From Pseudomonas sp. (GTDB lineage Bacteria; Pseudomonadota; Gammaproteobacteria; Pseudomonadales; Pseudomonadaceae), in assembly GCA_030656145.1 (NCBI GenBank), contig JAUSOF010000056.1:1-64000 (forward strand): a stretch of 64,000 nucleotides of DNA, in the 5' to 3' direction. Below the pieces are notes generated by a model. That model was not told the DNA's origin. It saw nothing but the letters and a program-made list of their open reading frames with translations, and made no database searches. Numbering within the stretch: position 1 is the first letter of the stretch; every line of letters begins with the position of its first letter. Positions 1 through 9,713 of this stretch are shown piece after piece. A program made the translations under genes and the position numbers.

Positions 1-2518
1 GGCGGGTAAGCGCGTCATGGGTATGCGCCACTTCGATGTGCAGTTGATCGGCGGCATGACCCTGCATGAAGGCAAGATTGCCGAAATGCGCACCGGTGAG
101 GGTAAGACCCTGGTGGGTACCCTGGCGGTCTACCTCAATGCGCTGGAAGGCAAGGGTGTGCATGTCGTCACGGTCAACGACTACCTGGCTCGCCGGGATG
201 CCAACTGGATGCGTCCGCTGTATGAGTTCCTGGGAATGTCGGTGGGTATCGTTACCCCGTTCATGCCGCCGGAAGAAAAGCGCGTTGCCTATGCTGCCGA
301 TATCACCTACGGCACCAACAACGAATTCGGTTTCGATTACCTGCGCGACAATATGGCCTTCAGCCTGGAAGATAAATTCCAGCGTGAGCTGAATTTTGCC
401 GTGATCGACGAAGTCGACTCGATCCTTATCGACGAGGCGCGCACCCCGCTGATCATCTCCGGTCAGGCCGAAGACAGCTCCAAGCTGTATACCGAAATCA
501 ATAAACTGATCCCGACCCTCAAGTTGCACATCGAGGAAGAGGAGGGTGTGGTCACTCAGGAAGGCCATTACAAGGTCGACGAGAAGGCCCGCCAGGTCGA
601 ACTGAATGAGGCTGGGCACCAGTTTATTGAGGAAGTACTCACCGAGGTTGGCCTGCTGGCCGAGGGCGAGAGCCTCTATTCGGCGCACAACCTGGGCCTG
701 CTGACCCATGTTTATTCGGGGCTGCGTGCGCATAAGCTGTTCAACCGCAACGTCGAATACATTGTGCAGAACGATCAGGTACTGCTGATCGACGAGCACA
801 CCGGTCGGACCATGCCGGGTCGTCGTCTGTCCGAGGGCCTGCATCAGGCCATCGAGGCCAAGGAAGGGTTGCCGATCCAGGCTGAGAGCCAGACGCTGGC
901 CTCGACCACTTTCCAGAACTACTTCCGCTTGTACAACAAGCTATCCGGCATGACCGGTACGGCGGACACCGAGGCCTTTGAGTTCCATCAGATTTACGGG
1001 CTGGAAGTGATCGTTATTCCAACTAACCGCATGATGGCGCGCAAGGACTTCAACGACCTGGTCTATCTGACCCAGGAAGAGAAGTACGCGGCCATCGTCA
1101 CCGATATCAAGGAATGTCAGGCTCAGGGTCGGCCGATTCTGGTCGGTACCGCAACCATCGACAGTTCCGAGTACGTTTCAAAGTTGCTGGACAAGGAAGG
1201 CATCGAGCACAAGGTGCTCAATGCCAAGTTCCATGAGAAAGAAGCCGAGATCATCGCTCAGGCCGGGCGCCCTGGCGCGCTGACCATTGCCACCAATATG
1301 GCTGGTCGCGGTACTGACATCGTCCTCGGGGGTAATTGGGAAGTTGAAGTTGCCGCCCTGGAAAACCCGTCGGCTGAGCAGATTGCGCAGATCAAGGCCG
1401 AGTGGCAGAAACGCCATCAGCAGGTGATCGAGTCGGGTGGTCTGCACGTTATTGCCTCCGAGCGCCACGAGTCGCGGCGTATCGATAACCAGCTGCGCGG
1501 CCGCTCTGGCCGTCAGGGTGATCCGGGTTCCAGTCGTTTCTACCTGTCGCTGGAAGACAGCCTGATGCGCATCTTCGCTTCGGACCGGGTGAAGAACTTC
1601 ATGAAGGCTTTGGGCATGCAGCCCGGCGAAGCGATCGAACATCGCATGGTCAGCAACGCCATCGAGAAGGCGCAGCGCAAGGTCGAGGGCCGTAACTTCG
1701 ATATGCGTAAGCAGCTGTTGGAATTCGATGATGTATCCAACGAGCAGCGCAAAGTGATTTATCACATGCGTAACAACCTGCTGGCGGCTGATGATATTGG
1801 TGAAACCATCGCCGAATTCCGCAAGGAAGTGCTGGAAGGCATCATCAACGAACATATCGCGCCACAGTCGTTGCCTGAGCAGTGGGATATCGCCGGCCTG
1901 GAAGACGCACTTTACGGCAGTTTCAACCTGCGCTTGCCGATCCAGCAATGGCTCGATGACGACCACAAGCTCTACGAAGAAACCCTGCGCGAGCGCATTC
2001 TTGAAGCGCTGGTAACGGCCTACAACGAGAAGGAAATCGAAGCCAGCGCCGAGGCGTTGCGTACCTTCGAGAAGCAGATTCTGCTGCGTGTGCTCGATGA
2101 CCTGTGGAAGGACCACCTGTCGACCATGGACCACCTGCGGCACGGTATCCATCTGCGTGGTTACGCACAGAAAAACCCGAAACAGGAGTACAAGCGCGAG
2201 TCGTTCGCCCTGTTCCAGGAGCTGCTCAATTCGATCAAGCGCGATACCATCCGCGTCTTGTCGCATGTTCAGGTGCGTCGCGAGGACCCGGTCGAGGAAG
2301 AAGCGCGTCTGCGTCGCGAAGCCGAGGCGCTGGCCGAACGCATGCAGTTTCAGCACGCAGAAGCGTCTGCCCTGATGCAGCCCGACGCCATGGCGGAAGA
2401 GGGTGATGTAGCCGTTGCGCCGGCGCCAGTGCGCACCGAGCCGAAGATCGGTCGTAACGAGCCTTGCCCTTGTGGTTCGGGCAAGAAGTACAAGCATTGC
2501 CACGGCCAGGTTAATTAA
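1..2518 (+). CDS. secA: Protein translocase subunit SecA, 5'-truncated by the window edge
   Basis: SecA is the ATPase motor that drives preproteins through SecYEG in the inner membrane. The reading frame is open from base 2, and 838 codons are visible. The Walker A motif MRTGEGKT lies at bases 86-109, and the DEAD-box-like [14 protein letters not shown] segment follows. The helicase motif with [10 protein letters not shown] is also present. The last 20 residues carry the zinc-binding SecB/lipid-contact tail [14 protein letters not shown]. Compared with family members of about 910 residues, roughly the first 75 are missing because the window starts inside the gene. A strong terminator follows, so secA is probably transcribed separately from argJ. 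Confidence 0.98.
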   Translation, partial: AGKRVMGMRHFDVQLIGGMTLHEGKIAEMRTGEGKTLVGTLAVYLNALEGKGVHVVTVNDYLARRDANWMRPLYEFLGMSVGIVTPFMPPEEKRVAYAADITYGTNNEFGFDYLRDNMAFSLEDKFQRELNFAVIDEVDSILIDEARTPLIISGQAEDSSKLYTEINKLIPTLKLHIEEEEGVVTQEGHYKVDEKARQVELNEAGHQFIEEVLTEVGLLAEGESLYSAHNLGLLTHVYSGLRAHKLFNRNVEYIVQNDQVLLIDEHTGRTMPGRRLSEGLHQAIEAKEGLPIQAESQTLASTTFQNYFRLYNKLSGMTGTADTEAFEFHQIYGLEVIVIPTNRMMARKDFNDLVYLTQEEKYAAIVTDIKECQAQGRPILVGTATIDSSEYVSKLLDKEGIEHKVLNAKFHEKEAEIIAQAGRPGALTIATNMAGRGTDIVLGGNWEVEVAALENPSAEQIAQIKAEWQKRHQQVIESGGLHVIASERHESRRIDNQLRGRSGRQGDPGSSRFYLSLEDSLMRIFASDRVKNFMKALGMQPGEAIEHRMVSNAIEKAQRKVEGRNFDMRKQLLEFDDVSNEQRKVIYHMRNNLLAADDIGETIAEFRKEVLEGIINEHIAPQSLPEQWDIAGLEDALYGSFNLRLPIQQWLDDDHKLYEETLRERILEALVTAYNEKEIEASAEALRTFEKQILLRVLDDLWKDHLSTMDHLRHGIHLRGYAQKNPKQEYKRESFALFQELLNSIKRDTIRVLSHVQVRREDPVEEEARLRREAEALAERMQFQHAEASALMQPDAMAEEGDVAVAPAPVRTEPKIGRNEPCPCGSGKKYKHCHGQVN

Positions 2519-2581
2519 CCTCGGGCTGAGCAAGCAACGGAGACAGGGCGGCGACTTTGGCTATGCTTGAGTCCGTTCTAC

Positions 2582-2617
2582 AACGCCGCGAACGGCTTAG
2601 CCGCTCGCGGCGTTTTA
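2582..2617 (+). terminator. Rho-independent terminator after secA
   Basis: A perfect 10-bp inverted repeat, AACGCCGCGA at 2582-2591 and TCGCGGCGTT at 2605-2614, is followed by a short T run. The loop can itself pair (CGGCT/AGCCG). It sits between the secA stop and the argJ ribosome binding site. Confidence 0.85.
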
Positions 2618-2676
2618 CCATCGAACACGCTCGCGCCCAGCGGCGCGATACTTAAATTCCTCAAGGAGCACACCCT

Positions 2677-3894
2677 ATGGCTGTTGGTCTTGGCCCGCTG
2701 TCTACCCTGCACCCGGTTCCAGGTTTCGAGCTGGGGATCGCATCGGCTGGCATCAAGCGCCCCGGGCGCAAGGATGTGGTAGTCATGCGCTGCGCCGAAG
2801 GCTCCAGCGTGGCCGGCGTGTTCACCCTCAATGCCTTCTGTGCCGCACCGGTGATCCTGGCCCGCAAGCGTGTGCTGGGCGGCGTGCGCTATCTGCTGAC
2901 CAATACGGGTAACGCCAATGCCGGTACCGGTGAGCCGGGCTTGCAGAATGCCGTGCGTACCTGTGCCAAGTTAGCGCAGCTGGCCGGCGTTGATGAGAGT
3001 GCGGTGCTGCCGTTTTCCACCGGAGTGATCGGCGAGCCCTTGCCGGTGGAGAAGATAGAAGGTGCTTTGCAGGCGGCTCTGGATGACCTGTCAGCCGATC
3101 ACTGGGCCGAAGCGGCCACCGGCATCATGACTACCGACACCCTGCCCAAGGGCGCCAGTCGCCAGTTCGTGCATGACGGCGTTACTGTTACCGTCACCGG
3201 CATCAGCAAGGGCGCCGGGATGATCAGGCCGAACATGGCGACCATGCTCGGTTACATCGCGACCGACGCCAAGGTCAGCCAGGCGGTATTGCAGGACTTG
3301 CTGCGTGATGCCGCCAACAAGTCGTTCAATCGCATCACCATCGATGGTGACACCTCGACCAACGATTGCTGCATGTTGATTGCCACGGGTCAGGCGCCGC
3401 TGGAAGAAATTACCCAGGCCAGCGGCGCACTGTTCGCTGCGCTCAGGCAGGCGGTGTTTGAGGTGTCTATGGACGTGGCTCAGGCAATCGTCCGTGACGG
3501 CGAAGGCGCGACCAAGTTCGTTACCGTGCAGGTCAACGGCGGGGCGACGTATCAGGAGTGCCTGGACGTTGGCTATGCCGTGGCCCACTCGCCGCTGATC
3601 AAGACCGCGCTGTTCGCGTCCGATCCTAACTGGGGGCGCATCCTCGCTGCCGTGGGCTATGCCGGCGTGGCGCAACTGGATGTGAGCAAGATCGACGTGT
3701 TCCTCGGTGACGTATGCATCGCCAGCCGTGGTTGCCGGGCTGCCAGCTACACCGAAGAGCAGGGCGCGGCCGTGATGGCCAAAGAGGAAATCACCATTCG
3801 TATCGAGCTGGGCCGTGGTACTTGCAGTGAGACTATCTGGACCACCGACCTGTCCCATGAGTACGTGAAGATCAACGCCGAGTACCGCACCTGA
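2677..3894 (+). CDS. argJ: Bifunctional glutamate N-acetyltransferase / ornithine acetyltransferase ArgJ
   Basis: ArgJ transfers the acetyl group from N-acetylornithine to glutamate in the cyclic arginine pathway. The bifunctional forms can also use acetyl-CoA. The 405-residue product has the family length. The self-cleavage motif is present as NMATML, with Thr189 as the new N-terminal nucleophile of the beta chain, preceded by KGAGMIRP. The active-site STGVIGE and TTDT segments are also visible. The ATG is preceded by AAGGAG at 2663-2668 with 8-nt spacing. It lies directly downstream of secA, as in P. aeruginosa (from memory). Confidence 0.97.
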   Translation: MAVGLGPLSTLHPVPGFELGIASAGIKRPGRKDVVVMRCAEGSSVAGVFTLNAFCAAPVILARKRVLGGVRYLLTNTGNANAGTGEPGLQNAVRTCAKLAQLAGVDESAVLPFSTGVIGEPLPVEKIEGALQAALDDLSADHWAEAATGIMTTDTLPKGASRQFVHDGVTVTVTGISKGAGMIRPNMATMLGYIATDAKVSQAVLQDLLRDAANKSFNRITIDGDTSTNDCCMLIATGQAPLEEITQASGALFAALRQAVFEVSMDVAQAIVRDGEGATKFVTVQVNGGATYQECLDVGYAVAHSPLIKTALFASDPNWGRILAAVGYAGVAQLDVSKIDVFLGDVCIASRGCRAASYTEEQGAAVMAKEEITIRIELGRGTCSETIWTTDLSHEYVKINAEYRT

Positions 3895-3926
3895 GGGCAG
3901 CCCGCGGCTTTTAGCATGCACCGGCT

Positions 3927-3964
3927 ATTCCCGTTGTTCATGGGGGCATGAATAACGGGAATTT
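3927..3964 (+). terminator. Long hairpin terminator after argJ
   Basis: ATTCCCGTT at 3927-3935 pairs with AACGGGAAT at 3954-3962. An inner TTCATG/CATGAA stem closes a GGGG loop. Only a short T run follows, so termination strength is uncertain. Confidence 0.65.
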
Positions 3965-4032
3965 GCTATTGGACGTTGCGGCGCCTTAATGTCGAGCGAC
4001 CCTCAGCAAGCGCATCACGCACGGAGTGCCCC

Positions 4033-4665
4033 ATGTCTCTGGTTCTGGTTATCGGTAACAAGACCTACTCATCCTGGTCGCTGCGCGCCGCCCTGGCCAT
4101 GGAGCTGGCCGAGGCGCCGTATAGCGAAGTACTGATCCCGCTCGATCGTCCAGATACCCACCTGCGCATCCTCGAGCATTCGCCGACTGGCAAGGTGCCG
4201 TTGTTGAAGACCGAGGACGGGCCGGTGTGGGATTCCCTGGCGATTGGCGAGTACCTCGCCGAACGCTATCCCGAGGCCTATCTGTGGCCGCGCGGCGAAT
4301 ACGCCCGCGCTGTGGCACGCAGTGTCTGTGCCGAAATGCACAGTGGTTTTACCGCGCTGCGTACGCACCTGCCGATGGACCTCAAACGCGATCAGGCGCT
4401 GGACGAAATCCCGGCGGATGCTGCAGCCGATATTCTGCGCGTCTGTGAACTCTGGGCCGAGTGCCGCGCCACGTTCGGCGAGGGCGGTGCTTTTCTGTTC
4501 GGTCACGCCAGCCTGGCGGATGCCTTCTTCGCCCCTGTCGCAGCGCGGCTGCGCAGTTATCGGGTGGCGTTGCCCGAGGTGGCGGCGGCGTATGTCGCTA
4601 CGGTCTACCAGTGGCCGGCATTTCAGCGCTGGTATCAGGCGGCGCAGGTGGAGCAGCTGGGATGA
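4033..4665 (+). CDS. Glutathione S-transferase family protein
   Basis: This 210-residue protein has the two-domain glutathione transferase layout. A thioredoxin-like N-terminal domain (about 1-80) begins VIGNKTYSSWSLRAAL, where the Ser/Trp segment occupies the usual catalytic position. It also contains the cis-Pro/SNAIL-like stretch GKVPLLKTEDG followed by DSLAIGEYLAERYP. An all-helical C-terminal domain follows. I chose the ATG at 4033 because GGAG lies at 4023-4026 and the N-terminus then matches the family; an upstream in-frame ATG adds 19 unlikely residues. The stop overlaps the next start (ATGA), so it is translationally coupled to the Nudix gene. The substrate cannot be deduced. Confidence 0.92.
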   Translation: MSLVLVIGNKTYSSWSLRAALAMELAEAPYSEVLIPLDRPDTHLRILEHSPTGKVPLLKTEDGPVWDSLAIGEYLAERYPEAYLWPRGEYARAVARSVCAEMHSGFTALRTHLPMDLKRDQALDEIPADAAADILRVCELWAECRATFGEGGAFLFGHASLADAFFAPVAARLRSYRVALPEVAAAYVATVYQWPAFQRWYQAAQVEQLG

Positions 4666-5615
4666 AGCGCATTCATGTAGCCGCCGCGGTGATCCGTGCC
4701 GCCGAGGGTCGCATCCTGATTGCCAAACGTTCGGACGACCAGCACCAGGGCGGCCTCTGGGAGTTCCCTGGCGGCAAGGTGGAGCCTGGCGAGGCGGTAG
4801 AGGCGGCCCTGGCGCGCGAGCTGGAGGAGGAACTGGGCATCCGCCCGACCATCGCCCGGCCATTGATTCAGGTGCATCACGATTACCCGGACAAGCAGGT
4901 GTTGCTGGATGTCTGGGAGGTCACGGCGTTCGTCGGTGAGCCCCATGGCGCCGAAGGCCAGCCGCTGGCCTGGGTCAATGCGCAGCAGTTGCTCGAGTAT
5001 CCATTTCCGGCGGCCAACCAGCCAATCGTGGCCGCCGCCCGCTTGCCCGACCGCTACCTGATCACGCCAGAAGGGCTGACTGCGCAGGCGTTATTGCAGG
5101 GTGTATGTGCCGCCTTGGCCGGCGGTATCCGGCTGATTCAGCTGCGTGCGCCGGCTATGCCCGATACCCAGTACCGTGATCTGGCAGCGGATATTCAGGG
5201 CCTCTGCGCGGGCAAGGCGCAGCTGATGCTAAAGGGGCCGCTGGAGTGGTTGGGGGATTTCCCGGCGGCGGGCTGGCACCTGACTTCCCGGCAACTGCAC
5301 GAACTGGCCGCCGGCGGGCGACCGCTGCCGACCGAACGCTGGCTGGCGGCGTCCTGCCATACGGCTGAGGAACTGGCGATGGCCATGCAGATGAGCGTGG
5401 ATTTTGTCACCCTGTCGCCGTTGCAGGCTACCCAGACCCATCCTGATGCAGCGGTGCTGGGTTGGGAGCTGGCCGGCCAATTACTGCGAAATTTCAATCA
5501 GCCGGCCTATCTGCTGGGCGGGGTCGGCCCGCAGCATTTGGCGCAAGCATGGCAGGCTGGCGCTCAGGGCGTCGCCGGGATTCGCGCATTCTGGCCGCCG
5601 CAGGTCGAGGTCTAA
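4662..5615 (+). CDS. Nudix (MutT-like) hydrolase fused to a ThiE-like domain
   Basis: This 317-residue protein has two domains. Residues 1-130 are a MutT-type Nudix hydrolase with a complete Nudix box from Gly38 to Ile60 (GKVEPGE, then RELEEELGI; metal-binding Glu56 and Glu57). MutT cleans 8-oxo-dGTP, but this subfamily may act on other nucleotides. Residues about 137-315 resemble thiamine-phosphate synthase (YLITPEGL, GGIRLIQLRAP, YLLGGVGPQHL). The ThiE substrate-binding residues look degenerate: QLMLKG stands where ThiE usually has LIxND. The start ATG overlaps the GST stop by 4 bp. Related fusions are known in Pseudomonas; the role of the second domain is not established here. Confidence 0.93.
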   Translation: MKRIHVAAAVIRAAEGRILIAKRSDDQHQGGLWEFPGGKVEPGEAVEAALARELEEELGIRPTIARPLIQVHHDYPDKQVLLDVWEVTAFVGEPHGAEGQPLAWVNAQQLLEYPFPAANQPIVAAARLPDRYLITPEGLTAQALLQGVCAALAGGIRLIQLRAPAMPDTQYRDLAADIQGLCAGKAQLMLKGPLEWLGDFPAAGWHLTSRQLHELAAGGRPLPTERWLAASCHTAEELAMAMQMSVDFVTLSPLQATQTHPDAAVLGWELAGQLLRNFNQPAYLLGGVGPQHLAQAWQAGAQGVAGIRAFWPPQVEV

Positions 5616-5776
5616 CCCGTCCGTTCGTTGTCCTTGAATGCCCTCGTTTGCTGCGCGACATCGCGGCGTCGAAGTCGCAGAGCAGAACGCCCGCAGTACC
5701 AACCTGATCCAGCTGAGAGCGGCTACATAGCGCAAAAATGTAAAATCGTGCTGGCACGCTTGAGGATTGAACGAAC

Positions 5777-6460
5777 ATGCGCATTCTTGTGGTGGAAGAC
5801 AATCGGGATATTCTGGCCAATATCCTCGATTACCTGACCCTGAAGGGTTACAGCGTCGATTGTGCGCAGGATGGCCTGAGTGGGCTGCATCTGGCGGCCA
5901 CAGAGCATTACGACCTGATCGTGCTGGATATCATGCTGCCGGGCATCGACGGTTATCAGTTGTGCAAGCGCCTGCGCGAGGATGCCCGGCGTGATACGCC
6001 GATCATCATGCTGACGGCGCGCGATGCCCTCGACGATCGTCTGCAGGGCCTGAATGCCGGAGCCGACGATTACCTGCTCAAGCCGTTCGCCCTGTCCGAA
6101 CTGGTGGCGCGCATCGAGGCTATCCTGCGCCGCAGCCAGGGCAGTCGTACGCGTCAACTGCACCTCGGTGAGCTGGTCTATGACCTCGATACCCTGCAGG
6201 TCCGCCGTGCCGGTCAGCTGCTGAAGCTCAACCCGCTGGGCTTGAAACTGCTGGCGGTATTGATGCAACGCAGCCCGGCGGTGGTGCGCCGCGAAGCGCT
6301 GGAAGCGGCGCTGTGGGGCGATGATTGTCCGGACAGCGACAGCCTGCGCAGCCATGTCCATCAGCTGCGCCAGGTACTCGACAAGCCCTTTTCCACGCCG
6401 CTGCTGCACACTGTTCACGGTATTGGTTATCGCCTGGCGGAGTCCGCAGATGGTGTCTAA
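5777..6460 (+). CDS. colR: OmpR-family response regulator ColR
   Basis: This is a 227-residue DNA-binding response regulator. The receiver domain (1-115) carries acidic residues Glu7/Asp8, phosphoacceptor Asp51 in LIVLDIMLPG, the switch Thr in MLTAR and Lys in LLKPFAL. The C-terminal winged helix (130-225) ends HTVHGIGYRLAE. Sequence and context match ColR, known in P. putida and P. aeruginosa to respond with ColS to zinc or iron excess and to control outer-membrane modification genes. It is followed by colS with an 11-bp overlap. A weak GAGG lies ahead of the ATG. Confidence 0.93.
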   Translation: MRILVVEDNRDILANILDYLTLKGYSVDCAQDGLSGLHLAATEHYDLIVLDIMLPGIDGYQLCKRLREDARRDTPIIMLTARDALDDRLQGLNAGADDYLLKPFALSELVARIEAILRRSQGSRTRQLHLGELVYDLDTLQVRRAGQLLKLNPLGLKLLAVLMQRSPAVVRREALEAALWGDDCPDSDSLRSHVHQLRQVLDKPFSTPLLHTVHGIGYRLAESADGV

Positions 6461-7718
6461 ACAGCCGTTGCTGAGGCGCATCGTGATCGCCTTTGTACTG
6501 ATGACTCTGGTCGTCAGCGGGGTGTTCGCGTTGAGCATCGTGGCGATTGTGCATTTTGTCGAAGAGCACCTGGTGTCCCAGGAACTTGATCGTGAACTGA
6601 GCATTGTCGTCAATGAGGATCTGCGCCGCGGCGAGCGGCCCAGACTTGACTCCAGCACGCGTTTTTTTGCTTCACATCTGCCTGATTACCCGGTGCCGCA
6701 GCAGTTCGCCAAGGCGCAAGATGGGTTTTCCGAGGTGGTCGAGGGCGATCAGGCGTTCTATGTATTGAAGCGCAGTGACAACGCGCAGAGCGTTATGCTG
6801 GTGCAGGAGCAGCACGAGTTCGAGGCGCGCGAACAGGTGCTGTTCAATGTGGTGCTGGCCGGCTTTCTGCTCAGTGTGCTGGCGGCCTGGGGACTCGGCT
6901 GGCTGTTGGCGCGACGAGTAATGGCACCGGTGATCCGCCTGGCTAACCAGGTGCGTCATCGCGATCAGTTGCACGCCCTGGCGCCAGCGCTGGCCCCAGA
7001 GTACCCAGACGATGAGGTCGGCCACCTGGCGGCGGCTTTCGACAGCACGCTCGGTCAATTACGCCATTCCCTGGAGCGCGAGCGGCTGTTTACCAGCGAC
7101 GTCAGCCATGAACTGCGCACCCCCTTGATGATTATTGCCAGCTCTTGCGAGTTGCTTGCGGAGGTTTCAACGCTGGATGCGCGCCAGCGCGAACAGGTAC
7201 AGCGCATCGCTCGTGCGAGCGAGGAAATGCGTGACCTGGTGCAGACCTTTCTGATCCTTGCGCGGACCAGGCCTGAGGAATCGAGCCAGGGTGGCAGTGC
7301 GACCCTGGCTGCCATCGCCGAGGAACAGGGCAGTCGTTGGGCACCCTTGATGCGAGAGAAAGGTCTGCAGTTCCAGTTAATCGAGCAGGGCAGGGACGTG
7401 GCGCAGTACAACCAGACATTCCTGCGCACGGTGATCTCCAATCTGTTGCGCAATGCCTTGCACTACACCGAACAGGGCGCTGTGCGGCTGATCCTGGAAA
7501 ACGGCAGCTTTCGCGTGGAAGACAGTGGCGTGGGTATTCCCCTGGATCAGCAGGAACAGATGTTCCAGCCCTTCGTGCGTGGCGCCCAGGCGCGTGGCGA
7601 AGGACTGGGGCTCGGTTTGTCCCTGGTCAAGCGAATCTGCGCGCACCAGGGCTGGGCGGTGCAGGTGCGGGATCTGCCGCCGCAGGGCAGTGTGTTCGAG
7701 GTCAGCTTGCGCGGCTGA
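6450..7718 (+). CDS. colS: Sensor histidine kinase ColS
   Basis: This 422-residue membrane kinase is the partner of ColR. TM1 spans about 11-37, a periplasmic loop 38-129, TM2 about 131-153, then HAMP. The HisKA motif has phospho-acceptor His220 in SDVSHELRTPL, and the ATPase domain has the N box NLLRNALHYT, DSGVGIP and GEGLGLGLSL. The periplasmic loop has ExxE-type metal ligands: Glu120/Glu123 (EQHE) and Glu125/Glu128. This fits the ColS metal-sensing motif described in P. putida. The ATG at 6450 overlaps colR by 11 bp; an upstream in-frame start would add 43 residues lying inside colR. Confidence 0.92.
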   Translation: MVSKQPLLRRIVIAFVLMTLVVSGVFALSIVAIVHFVEEHLVSQELDRELSIVVNEDLRRGERPRLDSSTRFFASHLPDYPVPQQFAKAQDGFSEVVEGDQAFYVLKRSDNAQSVMLVQEQHEFEAREQVLFNVVLAGFLLSVLAAWGLGWLLARRVMAPVIRLANQVRHRDQLHALAPALAPEYPDDEVGHLAAAFDSTLGQLRHSLERERLFTSDVSHELRTPLMIIASSCELLAEVSTLDARQREQVQRIARASEEMRDLVQTFLILARTRPEESSQGGSATLAAIAEEQGSRWAPLMREKGLQFQLIEQGRDVAQYNQTFLRTVISNLLRNALHYTEQGAVRLILENGSFRVEDSGVGIPLDQQEQMFQPFVRGAQARGEGLGLGLSLVKRICAHQGWAVQVRDLPPQGSVFEVSLRG

Positions 7719-7745
7719 TAGCGCCGCTACTTGGCGTGCTGCGTA

Positions 7746-7772
7746 TTCACGCTTTTTTCACATCTTTTTGAC
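7746..7772 (+). promoter_or_regulatory. Two overlapping ColR-type binding sites
   Basis: Two 16-bp matches to the published ColR consensus, YYNASNNYTTTTTSAC as I remember it, overlap by 5 bp: TTCACGCTTTTTTCAC at 7746-7761 and TTCACATCTTTTTGAC at 7757-7772. They lie 74 bp before the methyltransferase ATG and just after colS. They probably make ColR control this downstream operon. Confidence 0.75.
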
Positions 7773-7834
7773 GGGGGCTTGATGCTCCACTGGTTAATTT
7801 GGCAGCCATGGATTCCTCAATGGAGCAGGTTGTC

Positions 7835-8524
7835 ATGTCTAGCGCCACACCGATCGAATTGGACTTCTCGCACAAGTACGACCGCGAGCACGCCCGTCAG
7901 TACTTGCAAAAGCATAAGGATGGCCTGGCGCGCCGGTTGTCGCATTGGCGTGACGAGCAACTGGCTCGGCATGCCCTGAAGTTGGCGGGCGAGCCGAACC
8001 TGCTGCTCGACCTGCCGTGCGGCGCAGGGCGCTTCTGGCCGCTGCTGGCCGAGCAGTCGAACCGGGTGATCCTCGCCGCCGATAATTCGGCGGACATGCT
8101 GGCGATTGCCATGGCCGAGCAACCGCAGGATGTCGTGGCAAGGGTCAAGGCCTTTCAGACATCGGCCTTCGCCATCGAACTGGGCGATAACGCGGTCGAC
8201 AGTATTTTTTGCATGCGCCTGCTGCATCACATCGCCGAGCCCGAGCACCGCCTGGCCATGTTGCGCGAGTTGCACCGGGTAACCCGCGATACCCTGATTG
8301 TTTCGCTGTGGGTCGATGGCAACTACAAGGCCTGGAAACGTCGGCGCCTGGAAGCGCGGCGTGCCGCCGAGGGGCGAGTCGGCGACAATCAGAACCGTTT
8401 CGTCATCGCCAGATCGACCATTGAGGCGGAGTTCAAGCAGGTAGGGTTCGACATCCTCGGCCATCAGGATTTCCTCCCGGGGTATGCCATGTGGCGGGTC
8501 TACGTCCTGCGCAAGGGCAATTGA
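7835..8524 (+). CDS. Class I SAM-dependent methyltransferase in the ColR-controlled operon
   Basis: The product is about 229 residues with a Rossmann-type methyltransferase fold. Motif I is LLLDLPCGAGRFW (around residues 50-62), the acidic end of strand 2 is ILAADNS, and a strand-4 segment reads FCMRLLHHI. The substrate is unknown. Its place between colRS and a lipopolysaccharide-kinase-like gene suggests an envelope substrate. I chose the ATG at 7835 because GGAG lies at 7822-7825; in-frame ATGs at 7808 and 7820 and a TTG at 7799 are alternatives. The next ATG begins one base after its stop, so the genes form an operon. Confidence 0.88.
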   Translation: MSSATPIELDFSHKYDREHARQYLQKHKDGLARRLSHWRDEQLARHALKLAGEPNLLLDLPCGAGRFWPLLAEQSNRVILAADNSADMLAIAMAEQPQDVVARVKAFQTSAFAIELGDNAVDSIFCMRLLHHIAEPEHRLAMLRELHRVTRDTLIVSLWVDGNYKAWKRRRLEARRAAEGRVGDNQNRFVIARSTIEAEFKQVGFDILGHQDFLPGYAMWRVYVLRKGN

Positions 8525-8525
8525 G

Positions 8526-9248
8526 ATGAGCAGTCTGATTGCGTTGGCGCCGACTGAGCAGGAGTCTGGCACCTTTGAACGCTGGTGGCAGACCCAGGGT
8601 GAATGGGTCGAGGCGCCCAATCAACGGCGTGGCGGCGAAAGCGGTGTGCAGCGTCTGCAGAGCACAGCAGGGCAGTGGTTGTACCTCAAGCGCCAGACCG
8701 GGCATCTGCATCGCTCCTGGCTGCACCCCTTGGGCAGGCCCACGGTATTGCGTGAGCTGCACGCCATGCAGGCGTTGCAACGGCTCGGGCTTCGTGTGCC
8801 GAAGGTGGTGTATGGTGCGGCGCGCCAACAGGCTGGCCAGTGGCGTGCGCTCTTGGTGACCGAGGCTCTGGAGGGCTTTGTCAGCCTGGATCAGTGGTAC
8901 GCCAGCCAAGCGCCGCAGCGCTTCGGCAGCCAACTCAATCGCTGCATGTTGCAGCAACTGGCTGCGACGCTCAGTCGTTTGCACCGGGCCGGCTGGCAGC
9001 ATGGCTGCTTGTATCCCAAACATATCTTTATCAAATCCCACGTCGCAGGAGCGTGCCCTGGGGTCGACGTGGCACTGCTCGACCTGGAGAAAAGCCGTCG
9101 TCGGTTGTTCAGTTGCGCAGCTGCGCGGCACGATATGGGGCAGCTGTTTCGTCACCGTGGCGGCATGCCGATGGCTGACTGGACAATCCTGCTCGATGCC
9201 TACAAACGCCCGATGTCTCGCCTGGCGGCGGTTGCCCGTGAAGCCTGA
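8526..9248 (+). CDS. inaA: InaA/WaaP-type lipopolysaccharide kinase family protein (copy 1)
   Basis: This 240-residue protein belongs to the Kdo/WaaP-like kinase family, which phosphorylates lipopolysaccharide core sugars. Visible kinase features are the Gly-rich start GGESGVQRL, LKRQTGH with the probable ATP-binding Lys, the catalytic-loop equivalent HRAGWQHGCLYPKH and the metal-binding segment LLDLEKSRR. It starts one base after the methyltransferase stop and ends inside dgkA. In P. putida the equivalent genes are ColR targets (from memory). A second copy, roughly half identical, lies at 22208-22897. The exact acceptor is not known from sequence. Confidence 0.87.
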   Translation: MSSLIALAPTEQESGTFERWWQTQGEWVEAPNQRRGGESGVQRLQSTAGQWLYLKRQTGHLHRSWLHPLGRPTVLRELHAMQALQRLGLRVPKVVYGAARQQAGQWRALLVTEALEGFVSLDQWYASQAPQRFGSQLNRCMLQQLAATLSRLHRAGWQHGCLYPKHIFIKSHVAGACPGVDVALLDLEKSRRRLFSCAAARHDMGQLFRHRGGMPMADWTILLDAYKRPMSRLAAVAREA

Positions 9249-9633
9249 AGCCGCTGTTACAGTGCTCGATGGCAGTGCGCTTAAGGGTCAATCCGGCTGG
9301 CGGCGTATTGTGCATGCCTTCGGCTATTCCCGAGCGGGGCTGCTAGCTGCATTCCGGGGCGAAGCAGCATTTCGTCAGTTGCTGCTGCTCAATGCCGTAC
9401 TGGTACCTCTGGCGTTCTATCTGGATGTTGGCAGGGCCGAGCGTGCACTGCTGATCGGCGTATGCCTCGTGGCGCTGATCGTCGAGCTGCTCAACTCTGC
9501 GATCGAGGCCACGGTGGATCGTATCTCTCTGGCATTGCACCCGCTGTCGAAACAGGCCAAGGATCTGGGCAGTGCCGCGCAATTGGTCACCATGGGTCTG
9601 ATCGCCTTAGTCTGGGCGGTGATACTGCTGTAA
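9238..9633 (+). CDS. dgkA: Diacylglycerol kinase DgkA
   Basis: The product is a membrane kinase of about 131 residues that phosphorylates diacylglycerol to phosphatidic acid. It recycles diacylglycerol released by phosphoglycerol or phosphoethanolamine transfer to envelope sugars. The family signature ELLNSAIEATVDRIS is present, with three hydrophobic segments: QLLLLNAVLVPLAFYL, LLIGVCLVALIVEL and the C-terminal LVTMGLIALVWAVIL. The best start is GTG at 9238, overlapping inaA by 11 bp. A GTG at 9262 is possible and would give a length closer to the E. coli 121 residues. Operon position ties it to the ColR envelope module. Confidence 0.9.
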   Translation: MKPEAAVTVLDGSALKGQSGWRRIVHAFGYSRAGLLAAFRGEAAFRQLLLLNAVLVPLAFYLDVGRAERALLIGVCLVALIVELLNSAIEATVDRISLALHPLSKQAKDLGSAAQLVTMGLIALVWAVILL

Positions 9634-9713
9634 CCCCTCGGCCTTTGACGTCAGGTGAGCGGCTGCGGCCTAATGGGCGCTGGTTACCTTCACTGTTGTC
9701 TGTCGAGTTGCTC

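Noticed and set aside
1178..2533. Long minus-strand frame opposite secA (451 codons)
   Set aside because: It is antisense to the conserved secA frame, has no family resemblance and arises from GC-rich codon bias.
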